NCBI GenBank assembly: GCA_963725035.1
Contig: CAVRWX010000011.1
Location: 124,001-188,000 of the forward strand
Reading direction: 5' to 3'
DNA from: JALZKA01 sp963725035
GTDB lineage: Bacteria; Actinomycetota; Thermoleophilia; Solirubrobacterales; 70-9
DNA length: 64,000 nt
Below the pieces are notes generated by a model. The model did not search any database. It was not told the origin of the DNA and worked only from the letters and a program-made list of their open reading frames with translations. Of the stretch, positions 1-9,992 are shown one piece after another. Both the position numbers and the translations under genes were made by a program. Positions within the stretch are counted from its first letter, which is position 1. Every line of letters begins with the position of its first letter.

Positions 1-2
1 CG

Positions 3-452
3 CTCATGCCCGGCTCGGGCGACTCGATCCAGGCGCTGAAGGCGGGCGTGATGGAGATCCCGGACATCATCGTCGTGAACAAGGCCGATCACCCCCAGGC
101 CGACACGATGATGCGAGAGGTCCGCGCGGTCCTTTCGCTCGGCCCGCAGCGCTCGTGGCGCGTGCCTGTGGTTCGCACCGAGGCGTCCAACGGCCAGGGG
201 ATCGACAAGCTGATCGAGACGATCGACGAGCACCGCGCCCACATCGAGGAGGAGGGCACGCTGTCCGAGCGCCGCGCTCGGAACCTCCGCGCCGAGGTCA
301 TGGGAATCGCCTCCGCCCGCATGCGCCGGAAGCTCGAGAGCCGCACCGAGGAGGACCCTGAGTGGGCCGAACTCCTCGACAGCGTGGTCCGGCGCGAGAC
401 GGACCCAGCGACCGCCGCGGGGAAGCTGCTGGAAAAGTCGCTGGATGTCTGA
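3..452 (+). CDS. meaB: MeaB/ArgK-type G3E GTPase, C-terminal part (truncated by window edge)
   Basis: The reading frame is open from the first bases, so the N-terminal half with the P-loop lies outside the window. What remains starts with a segment typical of MeaB (PGSGDSIQALKAGVMEIPDI), followed by the G4 motif NKAD at about residue 26 of the visible part. A basic helical C-terminus then resembles the MeaB dimerisation arm (ERRARNLRAEV). MeaB is the GTP-dependent chaperone that loads and protects adenosylcobalamin-dependent acyl-CoA mutases. A matching mutase is encoded at 7042-8655 and 9993-10415, which supports the call. No frame break is visible in this part. Confidence 0.88.
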   Translation, partial: LMPGSGDSIQALKAGVMEIPDIIVVNKADHPQADTMMREVRAVLSLGPQRSWRVPVVRTEASNGQGIDKLIETIDEHRAHIEEEGTLSERRARNLRAEVMGIASARMRRKLESRTEEDPEWAELLDSVVRRETDPATAAGKLLEKSLDV

Positions 453-523
453 CACGGAACGCCGAGCGGACGTGTGACCGCTCGCAGCGCCGCCCAGCGA
501 CCGTGCCCAGCCACACGCCGTGC

Positions 524-1669
524 TCAGAGGCCCAAGCCGCGGGCGATCACCATCTGCTGGACCTCGTCGGTTCCTTCGCCGATTGTGAGGATCTTCGCGT
601 CTCGGTAGAAGCGGCAGACGGGGTACTCCTCGATGTAGCCGTAGCCGCCGTGGATTTGGACCGCCTCCTCGCACGCGCGCACGGCCAGGCGGCCGGTGAT
701 CAGCTTCGCCTGCGCGGCGGTGAGCGTGAACGACTCTCCGGCGTCCTTTTGGATCGCGCACCGGTAGGTCAGTAGGCGCGCCGCCTCGAGCTGCGCGGAG
801 ATGTCGGCGATCTTGGCCTGGATCGCCTGGAACTTGCCAATCGGCTGGCCGAATGCCTTGCGCTCGTTGGCGTAGGCGATCGCCTCGTCGAGCGCGCCCT
901 GCGCCAACCCGATCCCCATCGCCGAGACGCCGATCCGGCCGCCATCCAGAATGTGGAGGAACTGCTTGAAGCCGTCGCCTCGAGGCCCGAGGAGGTTCGC
1001 CTCGGGCACGCGGGCGCCGTCGAAGCTGAGCGGGCGCGTGTCGGACGCGTTCCAGCCCATCTTCCGGTACGGCTCGCCCACCACGTAGCCGGGAGTGCCG
1101 TTCGGGACGATGATGTTCGAGATCTCGGGCCGGCCGTTGCCCGAGTCCGTGACGGCCGTGATCGTCACGCAGGCGGAGATATCGGTGCCCGCGTTGGTGA
1201 TGAACTGCTTGGCGCCGTCGATCACCCACTCGCCGTCGTCAAGCTTGGCGCGTGTGCGGGTTGCACCGGCGTCCGATCCGGCGTCGGGCTCGGTCAGGCC
1301 GAACGCCGCGAGCTTTCGCCCGGCGCAGAGCTCGGGCAGCCAGTCCTCCTTTTGCTCAGCCGTGCCCCAGAGGTTGATCGGCATGGTGCCGAGCGACGTG
1401 TGGGCGGCAAGCGTGATGCCGACGGACGAGTCGATCCGGGCCAGCTCCTCGACGGCAAGGGCATACGAGAGCGTGTCGGCGCCGCCGCCGCCGTACTCCT
1501 CGGAGAACGGAATGCCCATCAGCCCCAGCTCGCCCATCTTCGCCACCAGCTCGTATGGGAAGGATTTGGTGCGGTCGAGCTCCTCGGCGACCGGGGCTAC
1601 CTCGTTGCGCGCGAAATCGCGCACCGTGTCTCGGATCAGGCGCTGTTCGTCTGTGAGCGAAAAGTCCAT
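524..1669 (-). CDS. Acyl-CoA dehydrogenase
   Basis: A 381-residue FAD flavoprotein that oxidises an acyl-CoA to the trans-2-enoyl-CoA and passes electrons to ETF; etfBA and ETF-QO genes lie at 10.5-14 kb. Family marks are the N-terminal helix LTDEQRLIRDTVRDFARNEV, the FAD/substrate segment AFGLTEPDAGSDA, and the C-terminal GGYGYIEEYPVCRFYRD. The segment IGEGTDEVQ carries the Glu at the catalytic-base position of short/branched-chain members. Length is normal. The ATG at 1669 is preferred over the TTG one codon upstream because AAAGGTG lies 7 nt before it. Substrate chain length cannot be read from the sequence. Confidence 0.93.
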   Translation of the reverse strand: MDFSLTDEQRLIRDTVRDFARNEVAPVAEELDRTKSFPYELVAKMGELGLMGIPFSEEYGGGGADTLSYALAVEELARIDSSVGITLAAHTSLGTMPINLWGTAEQKEDWLPELCAGRKLAAFGLTEPDAGSDAGATRTRAKLDDGEWVIDGAKQFITNAGTDISACVTITAVTDSGNGRPEISNIIVPNGTPGYVVGEPYRKMGWNASDTRPLSFDGARVPEANLLGPRGDGFKQFLHILDGGRIGVSAMGIGLAQGALDEAIAYANERKAFGQPIGKFQAIQAKIADISAQLEAARLLTYRCAIQKDAGESFTLTAAQAKLITGRLAVRACEEAVQIHGGYGYIEEYPVCRFYRDAKILTIGEGTDEVQQMVIARGLGL

Positions 1670-1675
1670 CAATGA

Positions 1676-1689
1676 GCACCTTTAGGTGC
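1676..1689. promoter_or_regulatory. Palindrome GCACCT-TT-AGGTGC at the 5' end of the acyl-CoA dehydrogenase
   Basis: A perfect 6-bp inverted repeat with a 2-nt spacer lies just upstream of the dehydrogenase start. Read on the minus strand it contains the Shine-Dalgarno-like AAAGGTG. It could be an operator or a small hairpin that hides the ribosome site. There is no experimental basis for either reading. Confidence 0.35.
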
Positions 1690-1745
1690 GAAAGCAGCAG
1701 GTGTTGGTAGGTGTGCCATGGGGGCGCCGAGCATAACCTTGCTAA

Positions 1746-2237
1746 ATGCCCGTGACCCAAGCGCCGGCGATCCGCCTCGGCCGCACGATGCGCGGCGGCA
1801 TCGCTCCCTCGATCTACGCGCTCGTCGAGCGCGGTGTCTTGAAGAGGCCCGGGCAGGCGGCGCTGGTCAACGGTCGCGTCCAGCTTCGATTCCGCGAGGC
1901 ACATCCGCCGGTGGCGATGGTGTTCGAAAGCGGCCAGATCGAGGTCTTCGACGGCGAGGTCGAGCGCGCGAACCTCACGGTCACCGCCGGCCTGGCTGAC
2001 GTCGTCCTCCTGACGACTGCGCCGCTCAGTATGGGAATGCCGAGCCCGGTAAATGCTCGTGGCCGGGCGGTGCTCCAGAAGATGGCCCGCGGCGAGATCC
2101 GCCTCTGGGGCGACCTCACCCTGGCACGCGGGATGCTCGAACTGATGCGGATCGACGTCCCCGAGGCGCGGTTCGCGAAGCCCCCGAAGCCCGACCCGGC
2201 GACGGACCCCGCGGCTTGGATCGACGAACTGGTCTAG
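1746..2237 (+). CDS. SCP2 sterol-carrier-like small protein (tentative)
   Basis: A 163-residue soluble protein with no signal peptide or membrane segment. The middle (residues about 55-140) has the shape of an SCP2-type lipid-binding domain: alternating hydrophobic strands (VAMVFESGQIEVFDGEVERA), then a small helix and a GEIRLWGDLTLARGMLELM segment. That last segment resembles the 'G-x-hydrophobic-GD' turn followed by a helix seen at the end of SCP2 domains. It is divergent from the acyl-CoA dehydrogenase, which would fit a lipid or acyl-CoA ligand. Its stop codon shares the bases CTAG with the stop of the convergent aminopeptidase gene. The family call is by eye and could be wrong. Confidence 0.5.
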   Translation: MPVTQAPAIRLGRTMRGGIAPSIYALVERGVLKRPGQAALVNGRVQLRFREAHPPVAMVFESGQIEVFDGEVERANLTVTAGLADVVLLTTAPLSMGMPSPVNARGRAVLQKMARGEIRLWGDLTLARGMLELMRIDVPEARFAKPPKPDPATDPAAWIDELV

Positions 2238-3700
2238 CCCGGTGCCGGAAGCTCGTTCGCGAGAGCGAGCAAGAGCCGCACTCCAAAACCCGTTGGGCCC
2301 TTGCCCGCGTACTCGCGCTCCGAGTCCCATGCGGTCCCTGCGATGTCCAGGTGCACCCATGGCTTCTCCTCGACGAATTCCTCAAGGAACGAGCCGGCGT
2401 AAATCGTCCCGGCCTCGCGCTTGGATGCTGCGTTGGTGAGGTCGGCGACCGTTCCCGTGGTGAGCTTCTTGTAGTCCGGGTGGAGCGGCAGGCGCCACGC
2501 CAGCTCGCCGGTCTTAATCGCCACCTCTTCGACGGTCGTGGCGAAGTCGTCGTCGTTGGAGATCAGCGCGCTGTAGGTCGAGCCGAGCGCGATCAGCGCG
2601 GCGCCCGTGAGCGTCGCCAGGTCCACCACGCGCGCCGCGCCCTGCTCGCGAACGCACCACGTCAGCGCGTCGGCCAGGATCAGCCGCCCCTCGGCGTCGG
2701 TGTTGTTGACCTCGACCGTCTTGCCGTTCAGTTGGGTGATGATGTCTCCCGGGCGCATCGAGCGCCCCGAGGGCATGTTCTCGGTTGAGGGAACCACCGC
2801 GACGACGTCCAGGTCAATGCCCAGCTCGGCGATCGCTCCCATCGCTTCGATCACAGCCGCGCCGCCGGACATATCCATCTTCATCTCGTGCATGCCGGCC
2901 GACGGCTTGATCGAGATGCCTCCCGAGTCGAAGGTGACGGCCTTGCCGACGATGCCCAGAACGTCACCCGATCCGCGGCCGGAATGGCGCAGCGTGATCA
3001 AGCGAGGCTCCTCGTAAGAGCCCTGCGAGACGGCGACGAGCCCGCCCATTCCCTTCTCGGCGATCTCTTCGCGCCCGAGGATCTCCGCTGTCAGGGATTC
3101 GTGGGCCGCGGCGAGCTCCGATGCTCGCTCGGCCAGGGCGGTGGGCGTTGCGTGATTCGCAGGAAGGCTCTGCAGGTCCCGCGCGTGGTTCTGCGCCTCG
3201 GCGGCGACCCGGGCGGCGTTGACGGCCGGCCCCGGCGCGGCGGCGTCTGAGGCGCCACCGAAGACGATGCGGTCGAGCGCGGGCGGCGGCGGGTCGTCCG
3301 GGTCGGCCGAGCGAAAGCGGTCGAAGCGGTAGCTACCCAGGATCAGGCCCTCGGTGATCGCGGCGGCCGCTTCGCCGGCCTCGAGGCCGGCGGGTTCGAG
3401 CGAGGCGAGGTCCCAGGCGACGCTGGTCGCCTGACGCTGCCCGGCCTCCCTCGCAACAAGCGCCGCCGCGACGCGCAGGCGCTCAGTGCTCAGCTCGTTC
3501 GCCTTGCCCAGGCCCACGATCGCCAGGCGTACCCCATCTTCGGGAAAGGCGACGGTGAGCTTTTTGAACGCGGGTTTTGCGTCTGCCGCGCCAGGCGCGG
3601 CGGCGACCTCGGGCGGGAGCTCCCCGCCGTCGAAGAAGCCGGTTGCGTGAAGGTCGGCGTGAAGCTCCGCGAACGGGGTTTCCCTTGCCTCGACCTCCAT
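2234..3700 (-). CDS. pepA: Leucyl aminopeptidase (M17 family)
   Basis: A 488-residue cytosolic metallopeptidase that removes N-terminal residues from peptides using two divalent metal ions. The catalytic domain shows VGKAVTFDSGGISIKP (metal-binding Lys and Asp), MKMDMSGGAAVIEA and the M17 signature NTDAEGRLILADAL, with the metal-binding Asp/Glu and catalytic Arg. The N-terminal macro-like domain is also present, so length is standard. The terminal stop codon overlaps that of the convergent gene upstream by the four bases CTAG. Start choice is the ATG giving MEVEARETPF. Confidence 0.95.
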   Translation of the reverse strand: MEVEARETPFAELHADLHATGFFDGGELPPEVAAAPGAADAKPAFKKLTVAFPEDGVRLAIVGLGKANELSTERLRVAAALVAREAGQRQATSVAWDLASLEPAGLEAGEAAAAITEGLILGSYRFDRFRSADPDDPPPPALDRIVFGGASDAAAPGPAVNAARVAAEAQNHARDLQSLPANHATPTALAERASELAAAHESLTAEILGREEIAEKGMGGLVAVSQGSYEEPRLITLRHSGRGSGDVLGIVGKAVTFDSGGISIKPSAGMHEMKMDMSGGAAVIEAMGAIAELGIDLDVVAVVPSTENMPSGRSMRPGDIITQLNGKTVEVNNTDAEGRLILADALTWCVREQGAARVVDLATLTGAALIALGSTYSALISNDDDFATTVEEVAIKTGELAWRLPLHPDYKKLTTGTVADLTNAASKREAGTIYAGSFLEEFVEEKPWVHLDIAGTAWDSEREYAGKGPTGFGVRLLLALANELPAPG

Positions 3701-3794
3701 CGCGGCCGAGTCTAGGGGTCTGCCGGGAGTCGGCGCGGGGCCGCCGCAATACGATTGCGTTCTCTCTTCCTTCGCTCTCGAAAGGCATCCTCAC

Positions 3795-4977
<1,183 letters not shown>

Positions 4978-5001
4978 CGGCTCTCTAGCCTCGTGGGCCT
5001 G

Positions 5002-5763
5002 ATGGCCCGTTCAGCAGCATTCTTCGACTTGGACCGCACGCTCATGGCGGGCTCTTCCGGCATGGCTTGGGTCAAGGCTTCCTATGACGCCGGGTTGATC
5101 TCGCGCTCGCAGATGCTTCGCTGGGCCAAGGACGGTCTCGTCTTCCGCCTCCGCGGCTCGACCGACGAGACGACCCAGGAGGCGATGGACCGGATCAAGG
5201 AGGTGCTGGCGGGCTCGTCGGCCCGCGAGCTCGAGCGGCTGGGGCCGCAGGTCTTGGCCGAGGTCCTGCCCCGGATCTACCCCCAGATGCTCGACGAGGT
5301 CTATTCGCACCGCGACGAGGGCCGCTCGACGTTCATCGTCAGCGCCGCGGGCAACGACCTGGTCGAGCTGGTGGCGCGCGTTCTCGGGATGGAGGGCGGG
5401 GTCGGGACCAGCTACGAGGTGGACGCCGACGGAAACTTCACCGGTGAGCTCGACGGGCCGTTCATGTACGGCAACGGCAAGCTCGAAGGGATGCGGAACT
5501 TCGCCGAGTCGCACGACATCGATCTGGCCGAGTCGTGGGCGTACTCGGACTCGCATTCCGACCTGCCGATGCTCCGCGCCGTCGGCAACGCGGTCGCGGT
5601 CAACCCCGACACCGAGCTCGCCGAGGTAGCGCGCGACGAGGGCTGGCAGGTCATGCGCTTCGAGAAGCTCGGCCGCCGCCTGGCGATCCTCGCCGCGACC
5701 GTGACCGCGGCGCTGATCGGCGGGGGCGCTGCGACGTTCGCCCGGCGACGCGCTGTGCGCTGA
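5002..5763 (+). CDS. HAD-superfamily hydrolase, subfamily IB (SerB-like), with C-terminal membrane helix
   Basis: A 253-residue phosphatase-type protein. Motif I is FFDLDRTLM near the N-terminus, motif II falls in FIVSAAGNDLVEL, and motif III/IV is AYSDSHSDLPMLRAVG. These are the marks of the phosphoserine-phosphatase-like IB group, which in actinobacteria also includes lysophosphatidate-like phosphatases. A final hydrophobic helix (LAILAATVTAALIGGGAA) followed by RRR suggests attachment to the inner membrane face. The ATG at 5002 is chosen because it starts two residues before the conserved region; a GTG at 4993 is the alternative. Substrate unknown. Confidence 0.8.
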   Translation: MARSAAFFDLDRTLMAGSSGMAWVKASYDAGLISRSQMLRWAKDGLVFRLRGSTDETTQEAMDRIKEVLAGSSARELERLGPQVLAEVLPRIYPQMLDEVYSHRDEGRSTFIVSAAGNDLVELVARVLGMEGGVGTSYEVDADGNFTGELDGPFMYGNGKLEGMRNFAESHDIDLAESWAYSDSHSDLPMLRAVGNAVAVNPDTELAEVARDEGWQVMRFEKLGRRLAILAATVTAALIGGGAATFARRRAVR

Positions 5764-5789
5764 CCGTGGCGCGGTCCGGAGCCGTCGCG

Positions 5790-6068
5790 TCAGATCTCGG
5801 TGAGGAGCGTGAGCTCGTCGTCCGCGACCGTCCACTCGTCTTGGCGCCAGTTCGCGCACGATCCGATCAGCGGGAGCGCGGCTTCGAACGCTTCGCGTGA
5901 CGTCCAGCGGGACACGCCCAGGAGGGCCCCGGTCTCATCGTCCCGGTAGCAATCGAAGTCCACCAGACCGTCCGCCTCTCCCGTGGCCTCGACGACGCGC
6001 TTCATGTGGGCGGCGAAGGTCTCGACGTGGTCGGGGTGGGGGTGATGCGTGGCGATCGCGATGAACAT
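5790..6068 (-). CDS. Antibiotic-biosynthesis-monooxygenase (ABM) fold small protein
   Basis: A 92-residue protein with the dimeric alpha/beta-barrel pattern of ABM proteins: an opening strand MFIAIATHHPH, the helix VETFAAHMKRVVEAT, a strand ending in a FDCYRDD segment, then GVSRWTSREAFEAAL. Such proteins include quinol monooxygenases and simple heme- or quinone-binding stress proteins. No catalytic assignment is possible here. The ATG at 6068 is taken as the start because it begins the first strand. It follows the split-barrel gene at 6071-7000 with only 2 bases between them, so the two are probably co-transcribed. Confidence 0.65.
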   Translation of the reverse strand: MFIAIATHHPHPDHVETFAAHMKRVVEATGEADGLVDFDCYRDDETGALLGVSRWTSREAFEAALPLIGSCANWRQDEWTVADDELTLLTEI

Positions 6069-6070
6069 GC

Positions 6071-7000
6071 CTAGTAGGCGATTCCGGCTTTTCGCGAGGC
6101 TCGCATCCGCGTCGCCAGGCTCGCCGAGCCGAGCGTCATGAGGGTCTTCGACGCCGGCAGCTTGTAGCCGGCCTTGGTGTGCGGGGAGTAGGTGACCTTG
6201 CCACCGCTTGCATCGACCCAGCCCGTGTAGATGCGCTGCTCCTGGCCGACCATGCGTGGCTGGAACCAATGCGAGGTGAGCCCGGCTCGGCGGCCACCCT
6301 CCGGCACGGTGCCGGCGGGCACCTCCAACTCGATGCCGGCGTCCGACGCTGATGCGCCGGTCACGGGCGCGACCTCGGGCATGCCGTCGGCGCCGCACCA
6401 GCCGAGGAGCGTGTGGGGGAGGCGCTCGACGTGCCCGGCTACCTTTCGCCGTGTCCTCGCGCGGCGCGGTTCCGCCCTTCGGCGGCTTCTGTGGCTTCGG
6501 TCCTGCCTGCCGCGCTTCCCCGTAGATCTGGGGCGTGCCCGTCGGCCTCGGTCTCGGGCCAGCTCACGACGCGCTCGACGTCGATCGTGATCGCGACCCG
6601 CTCCCAGTAGTAGACGTTCAAAAGCCTGCCGCGGATGCCCCCGAGACGGGGGCCGAGAAAGCGGTCCCACTCGGGCGTGATCGACTCGAGCCATTCGCGG
6701 TCGGGTTCGGGGTCGAACGATGCCCGTCCCTGGACGAGCACGAAGCCCGGCCGCTCAGTCAAGCCGTGCTCGCGTGCGTGGTAAGCGACTGCCACGCCGG
6801 GATTGCGCCGGATGCGGTCGAGCTTCTTCCACAGGCCGAGCGAGGTCGAGAGCGTCACTGTGCCGGCGTCGCGGTCGCGTATGCCGAGCGGCGCCATCGG
6901 TGTGATGACGACGCCCTTGGCCGGCGTCAGATAGGCGAAGCCCGGCAGCTAGATCACCCGCAAGGATCTCGTCGACGTCATCGGGCCACGTCACGCTCAC
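6071..7000 (-). CDS. Pyridoxamine-phosphate-oxidase-like (split-barrel) protein, broken by three +1 frameshifts
   Basis: Joining three frames gives a continuous protein of about 309 residues: start VSVTWPDDVDEILAGD, then LTPAKGVVITPMAPLGIRD, then LLNVYYWERVAITIDVERVV, a Pro/Lys linker, and a C-terminal VERLPHTLLGWCGADG half. The order 'strand, TLSTSLGLWKKLDRIRRNPGVAVAYHA, GFVLVQGRASF' is that of flavin/F420-binding split-barrel proteins. Frame breaks lie at the CCC at 6941-6943, the CCC at 6538-6540 and the TTT at 6444-6446. Each reads as one extra base in a short run. Cofactor and reaction are unknown. The start is a GTG. Confidence 0.55.
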
Positions 7001-7041
7001 GCCCGCAAATCTAGAACCTCGCACGGCCCGCATCCGCCAGA

Positions 7042-8655
7042 ATGGGCGCATGGGTGCGACCGAGCAAGGCGCAGAAGCTCCACGACACGATGTCGGGGCA
7101 TCCCATCAAGCCGCTCTACACCGAGGAGGACCTCGAGGGCTGGGACCCCGAGCGCGAACTGGGCAAGCCGGGCGAGTTCCCCTACACCCGCGGCGTGTAC
7201 GACTCGATGTACCGCGGGCGCCTTTGGACGATGCGCCAGTTCGCGGGCTTCGGGACCGTCGAGGAGACAAACGCGCGCTTCCGCTACCTGCTCGACCACG
7301 GCCAGACGGGCCTTTCGACCGCGTTCGACATGCCCAGCCTGATGGGGCTCGACTCCGACCACGCCCGCTCGCTGGGCGAGGTGGGGGTGGAGGGCGTCGC
7401 CGTCGACACCGTCGACGACATGGAGACGCTCTTCGACGGTATCCCGCTCGACGAAGTGACCGTCTCGATGACGATCAACGCCCCAGCCGCGATCATGCTC
7501 GCCTTCTACGTCGTCGCTGCCGAGGAGAACGGCATCTCGCCGGACAAGCTCGGCGGGACGATCCAGACGGACATCCTCAAGGAGTACATCGCCCAGAAGG
7601 AGTGGTGCTTCCCGATCGAGCCGGCGATGCGCCTCGTCACCGACATGGTCGAGTGGTGCTCTGCCGAGATGCCGCGCTGGCATCCCATCTCGATCTCGGG
7701 CTACCACATCCGCGAGGCGGGCTCGACGGCCCAGCAGGAGCTCGCGTTCACTCTCAAGGACGGCTTCACGTACGTGGAGCGCGCGATCGAGCGCGGCATG
7801 GACGTCGACTCATTCGCGCCGCGGCTCTCCTTCTTCTTCAACGCGCACATCGACTTCTTCGAGGAGATCGCCAAGTACCGAGCGGCCCGGCGCATCTGGG
7901 CGCGCGAGCTGCGCGACACCTACGGCGCCAAGGACGAGCGCTCGATGCTGATGCGCTTCCACACGCAGACCGCCGGCGTCTCGCTCACCGCCCAGCAGCC
8001 GCTCCTCAACATCGTCCGCACGGCGATCGAGGCGCTTGCCGGCGTACTGGGCGGCACGCAGTCCCTTCACACGAACTCGTTCGACGAGGCGCTCGCGCTG
8101 CCGACCGAGGAGGCGGTGCGCGTCGCCCTTCGCACGCAGCAGGTGATCGCGCACGAGACGGGCGTCACGAACACGGCCGACCCGCTCGGCGGCGCCTACT
8201 TCATCGAGAAGCTCACGGACGAGATGGAGGCCGCCGCCTACGAGTACTTCCACCAGATCGACGAGCTGGGCGGCATGGTCGCCGCGATCGAGACCGGCTT
8301 CCCGCAGCGCGAGATCGCAGACGCCGCGTTCACGTTCCAGCAGGAGGTCGAGTCGGGCCAGCGCACGATCGTCGGCGTCAACGACTACGTGCTCGAGGGC
8401 GAGGTCGACCCTGCCCTCCACCGCGCCGACCCCGAGGCGGAGGTCCGCCAGAAGGCGCGCCTCGAAGGCACCCGCGCGGCGCGCGACGGCGCCGCGGCGG
8501 AGGCCGCGCTCGCCGCGCTCGTCCAGGCGGCGAGGGGCGATCAGAACCTGATGCCGCTCATCATCGACTGCGCCCGCGCGCGCGTCTCGGAGGGCGAGAT
8601 GGTCGAGGCACTCCAGAGCGTCTTCGGCACGTACACAGAGCACCCGCAGTTCTGA
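7042..8655 (+). CDS. mcmA: Methylmalonyl-CoA mutase-type B12 enzyme, large (substrate-binding) subunit
   Basis: About 537 residues forming the TIM-barrel half of an acyl-CoA mutase without its own B12 domain; the B12 subunit is encoded at 9993-10415. Conserved blocks are FPYTRGVYDSMYRGRLWTMR, GLSTAFDMPSLMG, ISISGYHIREAGSTAQQE (His contacting the cobalamin face), LHTNSFDEAL and TADPLGGAYFIE. The AFDMP segment, rather than the DFDMP I recall for 2-hydroxyisobutyryl-CoA mutase, favours methylmalonyl-CoA isomerisation in propionate or branched-chain degradation. This was aligned from memory. The true start is unclear: ATG at 7042, an in-frame ATG at 7090, or a frameshifted start at 7051. Confidence 0.9.
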   Translation: MGAWVRPSKAQKLHDTMSGHPIKPLYTEEDLEGWDPERELGKPGEFPYTRGVYDSMYRGRLWTMRQFAGFGTVEETNARFRYLLDHGQTGLSTAFDMPSLMGLDSDHARSLGEVGVEGVAVDTVDDMETLFDGIPLDEVTVSMTINAPAAIMLAFYVVAAEENGISPDKLGGTIQTDILKEYIAQKEWCFPIEPAMRLVTDMVEWCSAEMPRWHPISISGYHIREAGSTAQQELAFTLKDGFTYVERAIERGMDVDSFAPRLSFFFNAHIDFFEEIAKYRAARRIWARELRDTYGAKDERSMLMRFHTQTAGVSLTAQQPLLNIVRTAIEALAGVLGGTQSLHTNSFDEALALPTEEAVRVALRTQQVIAHETGVTNTADPLGGAYFIEKLTDEMEAAAYEYFHQIDELGGMVAAIETGFPQREIADAAFTFQQEVESGQRTIVGVNDYVLEGEVDPALHRADPEAEVRQKARLEGTRAARDGAAAEAALAALVQAARGDQNLMPLIIDCARARVSEGEMVEALQSVFGTYTEHPQF

Positions 8656-8699
8656 GCGCGATCAGTTTTGGGGAGTCGAGGCCGGGTAGTCCGTGACCC

Positions 8700-9011
8700 A
8701 TGGCCCTCAAGGTGATGCGGAACGAGGTCGACGGCTGGGACGTCGTCCGCGAGGACGAGGACGTCGCCCTCTCCAACCACCCGACGCGAGAAGAAGCAAT
8801 CGCGGCCGCAGAGATCCGCGCGAACGAAGAGCGCGTCGGCGATCTCGGCGATACGCCCGTCGAGGTGGACACAGAGCACGTCCACGAGATCGAGGACACC
8901 AGAACCGGCATGAAGCCCGCCTTCCTCGGCGGCGGTGCGCTCCTGATCGTGATCATCCTCATCGCGGTCGTCGCGGCGATCATCGCCGCCGCGACCGGCT
9001 TCGGCTCCTAG
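8700..9011 (+). CDS. Small DUF2188-like protein with C-terminal membrane anchor
   Basis: A 103-residue protein. The N-terminal 45 residues (GWDVVREDEDVALSNHPTRE, then EAIAAAEIRANEE) resemble the short DUF2188-type domain: a Trp/Val strand pair followed by an Ala/Glu helix. An acidic linker leads to a hydrophobic C-terminal helix (residues about 75-98) made of Leu, Ile, Val and Ala, ending GFGS. It is therefore probably tail-anchored with the domain in the cytoplasm. It sits between the two mutase subunit genes, but nothing in it suggests a role in that reaction. Confidence 0.7.
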   Translation: MALKVMRNEVDGWDVVREDEDVALSNHPTREEAIAAAEIRANEERVGDLGDTPVEVDTEHVHEIEDTRTGMKPAFLGGGALLIVIILIAVVAAIIAAATGFGS

Positions 9012-9048
9012 CCGTCGGGCGTCGCCTCGTCACGGCTTGCCGGCGGTT

Positions 9049-9940
9049 CTACCGTTCCGGCAGCTTGCAGGTCGCGTTCGCGACCAGGTCCACCTTCGCG
9101 GTATGGATGTTCTGCGCCTTGACCAGCCAGCCGTCGTCGGGGACCTTGTTCCCGTCCTCCTTGGAGTCCCACGGCCGCGTGGTCAGCGACCTCGTGACGA
9201 AGCCAATAACTTCGCCCTGCATCCCCGCCCAGCCGCCCGAGATCACGGACTCGTTCGGCTTGCACTTGGCGATCGCCTTGCCGACGTCGTCCGCTCGAAC
9301 CTTGACTCGATCCGATTCCCGGTGCTTGACGACGACGTCCTCGCTGCAGATCGCGTAGGCGTCCCAGAGGGTGTCGCTCTGAGTCTGGTTGAAAGCCACG
9401 GGCCGCCATCCGGGGGTGCTGGGCGGGAGGACCGGGAAGCTCGCGATGGTGAGGATCCCGGGACCGGTGGCGCCACCGCCGCCCGCTATCGGGTCGAGCC
9501 CGGGATCGCATGAAGGGGCTGCGTACAGCACGGTATTTGTGCCAAGCGGTCCCTGGGTGTTCTCGTAGATCGGCACTAACTCAACGCAGACCGCGTAGGC
9601 GGTGAGCGTGCGGGCACCCGCCGTCGTGTTGCCCTCGGCCTGCCACGTGGTCGGTTGCATCGGGTACGTCTCGTTGAGCGTCGACTCCGGCGCCGGACCC
9701 GCCATTGACCCGCCGCCGCCGACGACCTGTGAGCCCGCGTCGCAATTCGCGGGCTGCGCCGTCTGGGTAGCGACGTCTGCGTACTTCGCCCGCATGTACT
9801 CGAGGCCGTTCGAACTGCCCAGGCTCTTGGTGGGCCCGGGGGTCCCGGCGTTGCGCGACGGGGGCCCCAAAAGCCGCCGCGACGACGACCGCGATCGCCG
9901 CGAATCTCATCCGCCCTGCCACAGGACTCCGTCTCCCCAT
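9049..9940 (-). CDS. Secreted protein of unknown function, with a frameshift after the signal peptide
   Basis: A signal sequence (MRFAAIAVVVAAAFGAP, ATG at 9910; longer start at 9940) is encoded in one frame. The mature part of about 265 residues is in another frame. The break is in the GGGGGCCCC run at 9860-9868; removing one base joins them. The mature part has paired Cys residues and two similar halves. Each holds a Cys-containing segment with a Gly-rich turn (SQVVGGGGSM; DPIAGGGGA) followed by an AYAVCVE or AYAICSE strand, so it may contain an internal duplication. No enzymatic motif was recognised. It is convergent with the preceding gene. Confidence 0.6.
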
Positions 9941-9992
9941 GACTCGAAGGTACGCGCGGTGCCTCGCGGAAGTCAAGCTAGAGTTCCAGCCG

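Noticed and set aside
443..457. GATGTCTGACACGG at the end of meaB and AATGTCTGACACTG at the atpD start as members of the palindrome family
   Set aside because: Only the inner nine bases (TGTCTGACA) are palindromic and the outer arms do not pair; too short to separate from chance.
6300..6314. Palindrome CCGGCAC-G-GTGCCGG
   Set aside because: It lies within a coding region of high GC and does not fit the dispersed 13-mer pattern (its arms are in the opposite order); chance is a sufficient explanation.
9008..9048. Alternative minus-strand frame ending in a CTAG shared with the stop at 9011
   Set aside because: It would need another frameshift near the end of the secreted-protein gene; the frame ending at 9049 already gives a sensible C-terminus, so there is no independent support.
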